Source: Escherichia fergusonii ATCC 35469
GTDB taxonomy: Bacteria; Pseudomonadota; Gammaproteobacteria; Enterobacterales; Enterobacteriaceae
Reading direction: 5' to 3'
Length of the DNA: 64,000 nucleotides
NCBI RefSeq assembly: GCF_000026225.1
Contig: NC_011740.1
Span: 124,001-188,000, forward strand
A program made the position numbers and the translations under genes. The notes under the pieces are model-generated. The model saw nothing but the letters and a program-made list of their open reading frames with translations. It did not search any database and was not told the DNA's origin. This document shows, piece by piece, positions 50,830-59,486 of the stretch. The number at the start of each line of letters is the position of its first letter. The stretch's first letter is position 1.

Positions 50830-53427
50830 TTACTGAATCTGACAATTAATTCCATTGATGATAATCGTTTGTGCGATCTTTTCTGCTTCTGCGTTTTGTT
50901 GATAATGGGCCAGGCAATTTACGGGCTTACCCGCTTCGAGCCATTTAATCTGGATATTACCCTGTTGACTGATACCACGCACAAAAGCTTGCCCGCCCTG
51001 GCCGACATTTCCAATATTATTGCCTTGCTCATCATAAATATCCGCAGCAAATGGAATGTTACGACCATCGCTACGTTTAATATTCATAATCGCTGATTGC
51101 CCCTGTACCGTTTCAAAACCAGCGAAGATGACAGAGCCCTGACGCGGTACGGCAACAGTACTGGTACTTTTCAATTCAACATCGTTCTCAAGATCGTTAA
51201 TATCCAGAGCGATGCGGTTTTCATGATATGGCGACAGGGCGCTGGTTACGCCATAGCCCCAGCGATCTACAGTACTATTACCGTAGTTGATACGGGCACC
51301 TTTTGCTCCGGGGGCCTGAACCACTGCCAGAGTGTCGGAATCACTAAAGCTGTCGTTACTGAATGTCAGACCTCCACTGTGCAGCACAAAACCACCGTCG
51401 GTATTGAGCGAAAACTGACGGCTATTATCACTACTTGCGGAAACCGAACCGGCCAATGTTCCCCAAGGGGATTCATAACTGGCATAACCCCCGATATAAC
51501 TTAAATCATCGGTGGATTTATTCATCGTATAGCCAGTATTCACACTGTAACTGATGCGATTGTTATCGTTGTAACCACTGCTACTGATATTTAGTTGATT
51601 ATTACCTTTAAAATCGCTGTTTAGCTGAGTGTCAATATTCTGGAAACCTGAATCACGGTGTTCTGTCCCCAGGAGTTTTTCAATTGGAATGGTGAAACTG
51701 AGATAGATACTATCATCGGTTTCACCATCTTCATTCCAGGAACGCTGAGCACTAATGCTATAGCTGCCCCAGGAGGCACTATTGCTGTAGCCAATGGAAT
51801 AATTGCTTTGATTTTGGCCGGAAGCCCAATAGTCAGACCAGCTTCCCGAAAGATAAAAGGAGCCGTAATCCTTTTTCTCAAATTTCAGCGGTTGGTTAAT
51901 ACTGACCGTAACCTGATTTTTCATGCGCGAGTAATTACGCATGGATTGCGGTTCAAGCTCTTGCTCTGGATGCTTCACTTCATCAATGAGTGTTAAAGCG
52001 TCATTAAGACCAAGATAATTCTGCGTTGAATAGCGGTAAGCCGCGATATTTAGCGACGTACTGGTATCTTCGAATAATTTGTTCCACGATAAACGATAGC
52101 TCTGCCCCTGGTAGGTTTTATCTTCAGGGATGCGGACATTGGAGTGAGTGACATCGAAAGAAAAAGCACCCAGGGACGTATTTAAACCAAGTCCCAATAA
52201 TCCGGCAGTATAGTTATTATCGGTGAGCTGAATACCTGTATACGCGGTCAGATAGTTGTTTAGGCCATAGTAGTAGCTGGCCTGAAATAAATTAGGTTCA
52301 TCCTGAATATCGTCCTTTAATACCTGACCACCACTAATATCCCAGCGACCAACGCCAGGACGTAGCATTTGCACTACCGATGAAAACGGCTGAGAGAAAG
52401 TCCGCTTCGAGCCATCAGCTTCTTCAATCGTGACAATGAGGTCGCTGCCATAGCCTGATGGACTGAGATCATCAATAGTAAATGCACCTGGTGGTACTGT
52501 TGTTTCATAGATCTTATAACCGCTCTGAGTGATAGTCACTTTTGCGTTAGTGTTGGCGACACCATGAATAACCGGAGCAAAACTGGCTAATGCAGGGGGA
52601 AGCATCCGACTGTCGCTGTATAAGCGAACGCCACGAATGCTTACGGAATCAAAAGTTTCCCCAGTGGTATAGGATTCACCAATAATTAATTGCGAACGTA
52701 GTGATGCAAGATCGCGCTGCAAATACCGATTCTGAAAATTGTAATCGCTACCAGAATCGTTCATCCAGTTGTAGTTACCTGAAGCGCGCATTCGCCATGC
52801 GCCTAAATTCACACCACCATTAAATGAGGCATAAAGGCTGTCATTTTTTCTGCCAGGGCTTTCACTATGATAACCGTTAACGTTATACGAAAGCATGGCA
52901 GCATTAATACCATTTTCCCATAATGACGGATCAACATAGTTTTGGTAATTTTTCATGACCCATGCCTGGGGGACATCAATATCCAGACGTTGATCATTCA
53001 CATCATAGCGCACAGATGATTGCGGGATAATTTCGGTCAGATTGAGACAATCACCGAGTTCTTCATCTCGCTCCAGTAGTACCGCATTTTCACTATGAAT
53101 ATCTGGTTGGGTAATGTGAAACTGCAATATATTCTTCTGGGTGATACAAGCCTGGGCATTTTTCTTCCCGTCAATAACGACAAAAGGGATACTTTGATTA
53201 ATGACGGGTTGATCATTAACATAAACATTTACGTCGTAAATACCGGGTAGCGTAGGGTTACCTTCACTGTACCGACTAAGGTCGATATTTGAAGCATCAC
53301 GCCCCATCAGGAAGGTGTGGTCATATTCAACGTGTTCAGCACTTATGCTACAGGAACTATAAAGCAGCGCACAAAGCGTAGCGATCTGCGTGAGGTTGTA
53401 AGGATGAGTTGTTGTTATTTTTTGCAC
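50830..53427 (-). CDS. htrE: Outer-membrane fimbrial usher HtrE
   Basis: HtrE is the usher pore that assembles and exports the Yad pilus. The 865-residue protein starts at a GTG (53427) six bases after AGGAAG. It has a signal peptide ending near SCSISA and the N-terminal chaperone-binding domain (about 27-140, with EYDHTFLMG and the DxxR region). The 24-strand barrel contains a plug domain with PSGYGSDLIVTIEEADGS. The C-terminal domains begin near PRQGSVIFAGF and have a cysteine pair. It is well conserved relative to K-12. Confidence 0.94.
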   Translation of the reverse strand: MQKITTTHPYNLTQIATLCALLYSSCSISAEHVEYDHTFLMGRDASNIDLSRYSEGNPTLPGIYDVNVYVNDQPVINQSIPFVVIDGKKNAQACITQKNILQFHITQPDIHSENAVLLERDEELGDCLNLTEIIPQSSVRYDVNDQRLDIDVPQAWVMKNYQNYVDPSLWENGINAAMLSYNVNGYHSESPGRKNDSLYASFNGGVNLGAWRMRASGNYNWMNDSGSDYNFQNRYLQRDLASLRSQLIIGESYTTGETFDSVSIRGVRLYSDSRMLPPALASFAPVIHGVANTNAKVTITQSGYKIYETTVPPGAFTIDDLSPSGYGSDLIVTIEEADGSKRTFSQPFSSVVQMLRPGVGRWDISGGQVLKDDIQDEPNLFQASYYYGLNNYLTAYTGIQLTDNNYTAGLLGLGLNTSLGAFSFDVTHSNVRIPEDKTYQGQSYRLSWNKLFEDTSTSLNIAAYRYSTQNYLGLNDALTLIDEVKHPEQELEPQSMRNYSRMKNQVTVSINQPLKFEKKDYGSFYLSGSWSDYWASGQNQSNYSIGYSNSASWGSYSISAQRSWNEDGETDDSIYLSFTIPIEKLLGTEHRDSGFQNIDTQLNSDFKGNNQLNISSSGYNDNNRISYSVNTGYTMNKSTDDLSYIGGYASYESPWGTLAGSVSASSDNSRQFSLNTDGGFVLHSGGLTFSNDSFSDSDTLAVVQAPGAKGARINYGNSTVDRWGYGVTSALSPYHENRIALDINDLENDVELKSTSTVAVPRQGSVIFAGFETVQGQSAIMNIKRSDGRNIPFAADIYDEQGNNIGNVGQGGQAFVRGISQQGNIQIKWLEAGKPVNCLAHYQQNAEAEKIAQTIIINGINCQIQ

Positions 53428-53462
53428 GTTTCGCTTCCTGCTGCGTTATATCCCCTGCCTGA

Positions 53463-54203
53463 CTACAGGGTTGCATTGCCTTCAATTGCGCCACCAAAAT
53501 CATTAATGGCGTAGAAATGAACTTTTGCAGAGCTTGATTTGCCACTCATACCATTCACCTTGATGACATCGTTACTGAATGGCGCAATCATCTTCACGTC
53601 GAGTGGATAGCGCTTGCCACTGGTTTCTAGATCACCACTGCTAAAAGAGACGTAATAAGGCGTAGGGTTTGCTACTCGCAAAGCTGTTTGGCCTCCCGCA
53701 GTTGCCCATGTCCATTTAAGTGCTAACGGCGCGTCAGACGGATTGCCTTTTAACCCTTCAGGACGATAAAACAATTTGATACGGGTACGAAATGCCAACT
53801 GCAGCAGGCTTTGATTTGTAGTTGTTGCGGCATCTGGTTTTGGAGGAACTTCCAGTACGTTAAACCAGAACACACTTTCTCTGTCTTTTGGCAGGACGCT
53901 GCTGGCGGTGTACATCAGTTTGATAGTTTGGCCGCGTTTTGCATCAATGCGTGATACGGGCGGAGTCGCAGTAAAGGGTACGGTAATACTGCCAGGCTCA
54001 GCATTGTCATCGCCGGTATCCAGCCAACTTTGAACAAGTAATGGGTTATTGCCTTTATTTTCCAGACGAACGCTGACACTTTTTTGGTCGCTTTTATAGA
54101 TTACGCGTGTACCGGAAATTACGATATCTGCTATAGCTGATGAGCTAAAAGCTACACAGGTTGCGAAGCATAATGCTGCTGTATGTTTAGTGTTGAAAAA
54201 CAT
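53463..54203 (-). CDS. ecpD: Periplasmic fimbrial chaperone EcpD (YadV)
   Basis: This 246-residue PapD-like chaperone has a signal peptide ending near SSAIAD and two immunoglobulin domains. It shows the family signatures TRVIYKSDQKSVSVRLENKG and VFWFNVLEVPPKPD, the conserved Arg/Lys at the subunit-binding cleft and the G1 strand LLQLAFRTRIKLFYRPEGL. It caps and folds the Yad pilins in the periplasm. It lies between the major subunit yadN and the usher htrE. Confidence 0.94.
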   Translation of the reverse strand: MFFNTKHTAALCFATCVAFSSSAIADIVISGTRVIYKSDQKSVSVRLENKGNNPLLVQSWLDTGDDNAEPGSITVPFTATPPVSRIDAKRGQTIKLMYTASSVLPKDRESVFWFNVLEVPPKPDAATTTNQSLLQLAFRTRIKLFYRPEGLKGNPSDAPLALKWTWATAGGQTALRVANPTPYYVSFSSGDLETSGKRYPLDVKMIAPFSNDVIKVNGMSGKSSSAKVHFYAINDFGGAIEGNATL

Positions 54204-54223
54204 AAACCATTCCTGGCAGAGTT

Positions 54224-54266
54224 AAAAAAACAGGGAGTAGTATGAAATATCAATATTATTCCCTGT
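54224..54266 (-). terminator. Terminator/attenuator between yadN and ecpD
   Basis: On the minus strand ACAGGGA and TCCCTGT (54260-54266 and 54230-54236) form a 7-bp stem, extended by possible A-T pairs in the loop, and are followed directly by seven T (the A run 54224-54230). It lies between the major pilin gene and the chaperone gene. Partial termination here would make much more pilin than usher or chaperone mRNA. Confidence 0.55.
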
Positions 54267-54299
54267 ATGTATTCAATTCATGAATATAGATGGAAATGC

Positions 54300-54884
54300 T
54301 TACTGATAAGTAACGGTATATGCAGTGTTAGTTTTTACATAACCAGCGGTGGCTGCCAGGCTCGCATCTGCACGAACATAAGATGCTTTAAAATCATAAG
54401 TTGCGGATTTGGAAGTTGCATCCAGTGCTTTGGAATAGATATCGCCAGGATTGTTGATTTTAACCTGCTTAATAGTAGAACCTTCAATATTGTGCAGAGC
54501 AATATTAACACCGTCAGATGGCGTATTAATTGACATGTCATTATTCAGTGTTCCTTTACTGTTACCAAAGAAGACTGAACCAAAAGTCATTTTTGCTGTG
54601 CTGCCTGGTGCCGGATTAGCTTTACTACAGTCAACAGTGATGCTGAATGGTTTAGCTTTAGCACCAACGGTAGTGTCCAGCACACCCTCAGAGATTTCCG
54701 CAACAGTTGCAGTTTGCAGCAGGATCAGGCCATCTTTGTTACCGCCGTCTACGCGGGTTTCACAGGTATTATCAACAACCAGACCACTGATATTTAACTG
54801 ACCACCGTCCATATCAGCAGAAGCGGAACCTGCAACCATTGCCAGCATAAGACCAGAGAGAGCAAAACCTAATTTTTTAGACAT
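54300..54884 (-). CDS. yadN: Major fimbrial subunit YadN
   Basis: This 194-residue type-1-like pilin has a signal peptide (MSKKLGFALSGLMLAMVAGSASA) followed by the mature pilin. The disulfide cysteines lie in DNTCETRV and VDCSKANP, and the C-terminus is YVKTNTAYTVTYQ. An AAGGA eight bases before the ATG is a good ribosome site. It is the first gene of the operon and so the most likely shaft subunit. Confidence 0.92.
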   Translation of the reverse strand: MSKKLGFALSGLMLAMVAGSASADMDGGQLNISGLVVDNTCETRVDGGNKDGLILLQTATVAEISEGVLDTTVGAKAKPFSITVDCSKANPAPGSTAKMTFGSVFFGNSKGTLNNDMSINTPSDGVNIALHNIEGSTIKQVKINNPGDIYSKALDATSKSATYDFKASYVRADASLAATAGYVKTNTAYTVTYQ

Positions 54885-55122
54885 AAAAATCCTTGAACAT
54901 ATTCCATGAGTTCGATCTCTAAGTTGAATTTAATTTTTAGTAAATCAACCAAGAGAAACCGTAGTGAGTTTGTAAATGATGAATGTTTGTTTTACCTATT
55001 GTTACATCCATTCATCATTAGGTTGGACATTGTGCATAAAAAAATGAATAAATCCACTTAAATCATCTTTAAGTAAAATTAAATTTCAAAGGAATCAAAA
55101 ATAGTGTATGGAGGTAATTTTT
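54885..55122. other. AT-rich leader region upstream of the fimbrial operon
   Basis: This very AT-rich stretch precedes yadN and presumably carries its promoter. I see no clear phase-variation inverted repeats, GATC pairs or recombinase site. The base composition differs sharply from folK-pcnB on the other side. Confidence 0.45.
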
Positions 55123-55371
55123 ATGAGTGATAAAAAATATATATTGTTTCGCAAATTTTTATTTATATCAGATTACATTAATTGGCAATGCATCGAATTA
55201 GATTTTCAGAATAAATTTATATTCACTAAAATGATGAATTACCATTTGTCAGGTTTAGTAAAACCTTTTTTATGTAAGAGCTTATTTAAAAATAAACCAT
55301 CAGGAAAAACCAGCTCCGGCGCAATCTCAAACAGTGGCCACAACATAAAGCCACGATTTTTCATATCGTAG
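55123..55371 (+). CDS. Hypothetical small protein, antisense to the folK end
   Basis: An ATG at 55123 follows a perfect GGAGGT (55110-55115) by seven bases and opens a frame of 82 residues (MSDKKYILFRKFLFISDYIN...). The last 44 codons overlap the 3' end of folK in antisense. I do not recognise the family. It has AT-rich codon use for the first half and then shifts to the composition of folK. It may be the beginning of a truncated gene left at the edge of the fimbrial insertion, or a real small protein. Confidence 0.33.
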   Translation: MSDKKYILFRKFLFISDYINWQCIELDFQNKFIFTKMMNYHLSGLVKPFLCKSLFKNKPSGKTSSGAISNSGHNIKPRFFIS

Positions 55372-55718
55372 TGCGGAACGGTCAGACGTTCGGTATTTAT
55401 CACTTCATTACCAAACAGCATGATGTCGAGATCCAGCGTGCGTGGTCCCCAGCGTTCAGCTTTACGAACACGACCCTGTTGCAGCTCTATGCGCTGTGTA
55501 TGGTTGAGTAACTCTTCCGGGGCGAGGGAGGTTTCAAGCGCCACGGCGGCGTTGAGGTAATCAGGTTGATCTTGTGGCCCCAGCGGCGGGGTGCGGTAAA
55601 AAGAGGAAACAGCAAGAATTTTGCTTTGAGGAATTTCGCTAAGTGCTTTGACGGCAGCATTGACCTGCTCCAGCGGAGAGGCCAGATTGCTGCCGATGGC
55701 GATATAGGCGATGGTCAC
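55239..55718 (-). CDS. folK: 6-hydroxymethyl-7,8-dihydropterin pyrophosphokinase
   Basis: FolK transfers pyrophosphate from ATP to the pterin in folate synthesis. The 159-residue protein has IAIGSNLASPLEQV at the N-terminus and the signature RWGPRTLDLDIMLFGN with the catalytic Asp95 and Asp97. The last 18 codons (LFLNKLLHKKGFTKPDKW, residues 142-159) are AT-rich and differ from the K-12 end as I recall it. The overall length is the same. Its ATG overlaps the pcnB stop by four bases. Confidence 0.95.
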   Translation of the reverse strand: MTIAYIAIGSNLASPLEQVNAAVKALSEIPQSKILAVSSFYRTPPLGPQDQPDYLNAAVALETSLAPEELLNHTQRIELQQGRVRKAERWGPRTLDLDIMLFGNEVINTERLTVPHYDMKNRGFMLWPLFEIAPELVFPDGLFLNKLLHKKGFTKPDKW

Positions 55719-57112
55719 GCCGTACCCTCACGACGCGGGGCACGTCGGCGTGGACGACGATGACGGCGGCGCGGTGCCGGATCTTCGTCAAGCTCATTAA
55801 GCATGCCTTTTTGTTCTGGTGGCGCAGAAACCTGAAATTCACCCCACCATTTTGCCAGGCGTTGCAATTCAGAATTGCGCTCAACTTCGGCACGAAGTGC
55901 CAGAAGATCATAAGCCGCACGGAATTTTGGATGCTCCAGCAGCTTCCATGCACGTTTACCCTGGCGGCGCGACATGCGTAACTGCAATTGCCAGATATCG
56001 CGGGTTAACGTAGTGAGACGTTTAGGGATCGCCAGCGAACGGCAGGCTTCGTCCAGTACATCATTCATTGCCAGTGCAAAGGCATCTGACCAGGTCAGAC
56101 CGCTCTCCTGGGCAATGCGTTGTGCTGTCTCCATTAACGGATACCAGAACATCGCTGCAAAAAGGAACGCAGGATTCACGCGCAGACCGTTGTGAATACG
56201 GTTATCGGTGTTCTTCAACACCTGAATAATCATCCGTTCCATTGCGCTATCACCGTTTTCGGTGAAGTAACGAGTAATGGTCGGGAACAACGGCTGGAAC
56301 AGATGGTATTCGCGCAGCAGCTTGTAGGTTTCGTAACCGTAACCTGCCTGCAACAGTTTAAGAGATTCTTCAAACAGGCGAGCTGGCGGTACATCGTTGA
56401 GCAATGCGGCCAGGCGCGGGATTGGCTCGGCGGTTTCCGGGCTGATTTGCATGTTTAGTTTCGCGGCAAAACGCACGGCACGTAGCATACGTACCGGATC
56501 TTCACGGTAGCGCGTTTCCGGGTTACCAATCAGCCGAATAATGCCTTCTTTCAGGTCTTGCATCCCACCAACGTAATCGCGTACGGTGAAATCCGCCACG
56601 CTGTAATACAGGCTATTGATGGTGAAATCGCGGCGCTGGGCGTCTTCTTCGATGGAACCGAAAATGTTGTCGCGCAGCAACATGCCGTTTTGCCCGCGTT
56701 GGGATGTCGTGCGGTCGCTGACATTACCTTCGTGGTGTCCACGGAAGGTTGCGACTTCGATAATCTCTGGACCAAACATGACATGAGCAAGACGGAAACG
56801 GCGACCTACCAGGCGGCAGTTACGGAACAGTTTGCGAACCTGCTCCGGCGTGGCGTTGGTGGTGACATCAAAATCTTTTGGTTTTTTGCCAAGTAACAGG
56901 TCGCGTACACCACCGCCAACCAACCAGGCTTCGTATCCCGCTTTATTGAGCCTGTACATTACCTTCAGAGCGTTTTCACTGATATCTTTGCGAGAGATAG
57001 CATGTTGCTCACGCGGGATCACCGTCACCTGTGGACGGGCGGCAGCCTGTTCAGCCTCGCTTTCCTCGCGGCTTAGCACCTTGCGGCAAAAATTAGCGAC
57101 TCGGGTAAAAAT
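55715..57112 (-). CDS. pcnB: Poly(A) polymerase I, ATT start codon
   Basis: PcnB adds poly(A) tails that promote RNA decay and control ColE1-type plasmid copy number. Reading from the ATT at 57112 (IFTRVANFCRKVLSREESEA) gives 465 residues, as in K-12, where ATT is the documented start. A GAGGTG lies 5 bases upstream of it. A TTG seven codons earlier is the only other start-like codon and has no good ribosome site. The nucleotidyltransferase motifs LVGGGVRDLLLGKKPKDFDV and RRDFTINSLYY are intact, and the C-terminus is Arg-rich (RRRHRRPRRRAPRR). Confidence 0.93.
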   Translation of the reverse strand: MFTRVANFCRKVLSREESEAEQAAARPQVTVIPREQHAISRKDISENALKVMYRLNKAGYEAWLVGGGVRDLLLGKKPKDFDVTTNATPEQVRKLFRNCRLVGRRFRLAHVMFGPEIIEVATFRGHHEGNVSDRTTSQRGQNGMLLRDNIFGSIEEDAQRRDFTINSLYYSVADFTVRDYVGGMQDLKEGIIRLIGNPETRYREDPVRMLRAVRFAAKLNMQISPETAEPIPRLAALLNDVPPARLFEESLKLLQAGYGYETYKLLREYHLFQPLFPTITRYFTENGDSAMERMIIQVLKNTDNRIHNGLRVNPAFLFAAMFWYPLMETAQRIAQESGLTWSDAFALAMNDVLDEACRSLAIPKRLTTLTRDIWQLQLRMSRRQGKRAWKLLEHPKFRAAYDLLALRAEVERNSELQRLAKWWGEFQVSAPPEQKGMLNELDEDPAPRRRHRRPRRRAPRREGTA

Positions 57113-57171
57113 AGTACACCTCGGTAGTGTCAAACATCATTCAGGACAAAAAAATAGCGGCTAATCATAGC

Positions 57172-58068
57172 TCAGCATGACGCATTTGAGAATGTTGAAT
57201 TTACAATTGCTGACTCTGGCACTGTGGTGAGCCGCCAGTTGTTCACTGCACTTTGTAATAATTCATTAACACTGAGATCTTGCCACGACGGAAACTCAGG
57301 TTGCCCAAGGAAACGTAACGCCGCGATTAGTACCGGGCGTGGATCACCTTTCGGCAACGCAGGCGCATGATTCTGCTTGGAAAGTTTAGCGCCTTGTTGA
57401 TTTAGCGCCAGCGGTAAATGGATGTAATCCGGTACTTGCCAGCCAAAGAGTTGGTACAGCGAAATTTGCCTTACTGTCGGTTCAATCAGATCAGCCCCAC
57501 GCACTATTTCTGTAACGCCCTGGAAATGATCATCAACCACAACAGCCAGGTTGTAGGCGAACAACCCATCACGGCGATGAATTATAAAATCTTCCCGGGC
57601 CAGTTTTTCGTCAGCGTGAATAACACCACGCAGGCGATCGGTAAATTGTGTCACTGGGTGCGTCTGTTTTATTCGCACAGCTGCATGTTCAGGTCCATGA
57701 TGCAGCTCACGACAATGCCCGTCGTAAATTCCGCCGACGCTCTGCACCCGTGCACGGGTACAGGTGCAATAGTAGCTCAGCCCTTGTTGCTGTAACCAGG
57801 CTAGCGCTTCACGGTAGGCATCGTGACGTTGTGATTGCCAAAGAACTTCGCCATCCCAGTGCAGCCCGTAATGTTCCAGTTGGCGCAGAATGGTATCAGC
57901 GGCACCGGGAACTTCACGCGGTGGATCAATATCTTCAATGCGTACTAACCAATGACCGTGTTGGGCACGAGCCTGAAGAAAACTGCCGAGCGCGGCAATC
58001 AGAGAACCAAAATGGAGCTCGCCGGAAGGTGAGGGGGCGAAGCGGCCAATATAATGTGTGTCAGTCAT
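57172..58068 (-). CDS. gluQ: Glutamyl-Q tRNA(Asp) synthetase
   Basis: GluQ (YadB) attaches glutamate to the queuosine of tRNA(Asp). The 298-residue form from the ATG at 58068 (MTDTHYIGRFAPSPSGELHF) contains the HIGH-like HFGS, a zinc site with CTCTRA and YDGHC, and the KMSKS-like KLSKQNHAPAL. The anticodon-binding domain of full GluRS is absent. Start choice is uncertain: there is no well-spaced Shine-Dalgarno, and a TTG four codons upstream is also open. It is downstream of dksA, past the dksA terminator. Confidence 0.92.
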   Translation of the reverse strand: MTDTHYIGRFAPSPSGELHFGSLIAALGSFLQARAQHGHWLVRIEDIDPPREVPGAADTILRQLEHYGLHWDGEVLWQSQRHDAYREALAWLQQQGLSYYCTCTRARVQSVGGIYDGHCRELHHGPEHAAVRIKQTHPVTQFTDRLRGVIHADEKLAREDFIIHRRDGLFAYNLAVVVDDHFQGVTEIVRGADLIEPTVRQISLYQLFGWQVPDYIHLPLALNQQGAKLSKQNHAPALPKGDPRPVLIAALRFLGQPEFPSWQDLSVNELLQSAVNNWRLTTVPESAIVNSTFSNASC

Positions 58069-58078
58069 CTCTTTGAAC

Positions 58079-58106
58079 AAAAAATAAGGCGGGAGTAATT
58101 CCCGCC
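58079..58106 (-). terminator. Terminator after dksA
   Basis: On the minus strand GGCGGGA and TCCCGCC (58100-58106 and 58088-58094) form a 7-bp stem with a short loop, followed by TTATTTTTT. It overlaps the start region of gluQ, so gluQ expression probably depends on readthrough. Confidence 0.85.
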
Positions 58107-58133
58107 TGTGGTAAACGTGATGAAACGGTTGGC

Positions 58134-58589
58134 TTAGCCCGCCATCTGTTTTTCGCGAATTTCAGCCAGCGTTTTGCAGTCGATGCACAAATCAGCTGTT
58201 GGGCGCGCTTCCAGACGACGAATACCGATTTCCACACCGCAGGATTCGCAGTAGCCGAAATCTTCGTCTTCAACCTTCTTCAGCGTTTTTTCGATCTTTT
58301 TGATCAGTTTGCGCTCGCGGTCACGGTTACGCAGTTCGAGGCTGAACTCTTCTTCCTGGGCTGCACGGTCTACCGGGTCCGGGAAGTTAGCTGCTTCATC
58401 CTGCATATGTGTAACGGTGCGATCGACTTCATCCCTGAGTTGATTACGCCATGCTTCCAGAATACGACGGAAGTGCGCCAGCTGGGCTTCGTTCATATAC
58501 TCTTCGCCCGGCTTCTCCTGGTATGGCTCCACCCCAGCGATGGCGAGAATACTCAGGGACGATGTTTTACGGTTTTGCCCTTCTTGCAT
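58134..58589 (-). CDS. dksA: RNA polymerase-binding transcription factor DksA
   Basis: DksA inserts its coiled-coil into the RNA polymerase secondary channel and works with ppGpp in the stringent response. The start at 58589 after GGAGAAG gives 151 residues, identical in plan to K-12. The coiled-coil tip Asp71 and Asp74 (FPDPVDRA) and the four zinc cysteines C114, C117, C135 and C138 are all present. It is transcribed before gluQ. Confidence 0.98.
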   Translation of the reverse strand: MQEGQNRKTSSLSILAIAGVEPYQEKPGEEYMNEAQLAHFRRILEAWRNQLRDEVDRTVTHMQDEAANFPDPVDRAAQEEEFSLELRNRDRERKLIKKIEKTLKKVEDEDFGYCESCGVEIGIRRLEARPTADLCIDCKTLAEIREKQMAG

Positions 58590-58767
58590 GTTGCTTCTCC
58601 TTAACACGCACTATCGATCCCCATGTGCGGGGGAAAAAATGAGGCCGCTATAAATAGCAGATGCTTTTCCGGATAGCAATTATCTAAACGTAACACTTGA
58701 CAAGCTTGTGAGGAAAAGCGTATTTGCGCACGCGACCAGAATGTAAAATAACCAGTTACTTACTCCA

Positions 58768-59472
58768 CTATAACGTAATGGGTAATAATTTTTTAAGCGA
58801 CATGCCTTCGGCAGAAATTTCAGCTTTATAGGCCAGAATTTCTACCCCCCTTTGCTGAGCTTCAGTCAAAAGTTGCGCGTATTTCATATCTATGTGCCGC
58901 GCGGGTGAAAACCGTGTAATGGCTGAATGCAACACGGCAAACAAAATTACCGCTCGTTGCCCCTCAGCCGCTACGCTCATCAATTCCCGAAGATGTTTCT
59001 GCCCACGTTGGGTGATTGCATCGGGAAAGTAGCCTTGTCCGTGATCCGCTAACGTAACCGATTTCACTTCAATATAGCAGTCAGGTTGAAACCCTGCCTG
59101 TAACATGAAATCGATACGGCTGCGTTCGGCCCCGTATTTTACTTCGCTCCTTAACTCGCTATAGCCTGACAATTCTGAAAGCCAGTCATTCTCAAGGGCT
59201 TCTTTCGTCAGACGATTGGCCCAAAGCGTATTCACACAAATCAATGCGCCAGCTTGCGTTTCAGTCAGTTCCCACGTGTGAGGATACTTACGCTTTGTAT
59301 TCTCTGACGTTGAATACCAGACCGTATCGCCAGGCGTGGCGCAGCCAGTCATTGCACCTGTATTGGGACAGTGTAGCGTCAATTCACGACCATCAGGTGT
59401 GATCACATCGGCTAAAAAGCGTTTATAGCGCTGGATTAATGTGGCGCGCTGTAAAGGTGGGAAAAACTGCAT
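58768..59472 (-). CDS. sfsA: Sugar fermentation stimulation protein SfsA
   Basis: SfsA is a DNA-binding protein with an N-terminal OB-like fold and a PD-(D/E)XK nuclease-like C-terminal domain. Here the latter shows GAERSRIDFMLQ and CYIEVKSVTLAD. The 234-residue length is typical. It was named for its effect on maltose genes when overexpressed; the precise role is unclear. An AGGA lies eight bases upstream of the ATG. It follows thpR by 14 bases on the minus strand. Confidence 0.93.
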   Translation of the reverse strand: MQFFPPLQRATLIQRYKRFLADVITPDGRELTLHCPNTGAMTGCATPGDTVWYSTSENTKRKYPHTWELTETQAGALICVNTLWANRLTKEALENDWLSELSGYSELRSEVKYGAERSRIDFMLQAGFQPDCYIEVKSVTLADHGQGYFPDAITQRGQKHLRELMSVAAEGQRAVILFAVLHSAITRFSPARHIDMKYAQLLTEAQQRGVEILAYKAEISAEGMSLKKLLPITL

Positions 59473-59486
59473 CGATCAATTCCTTG

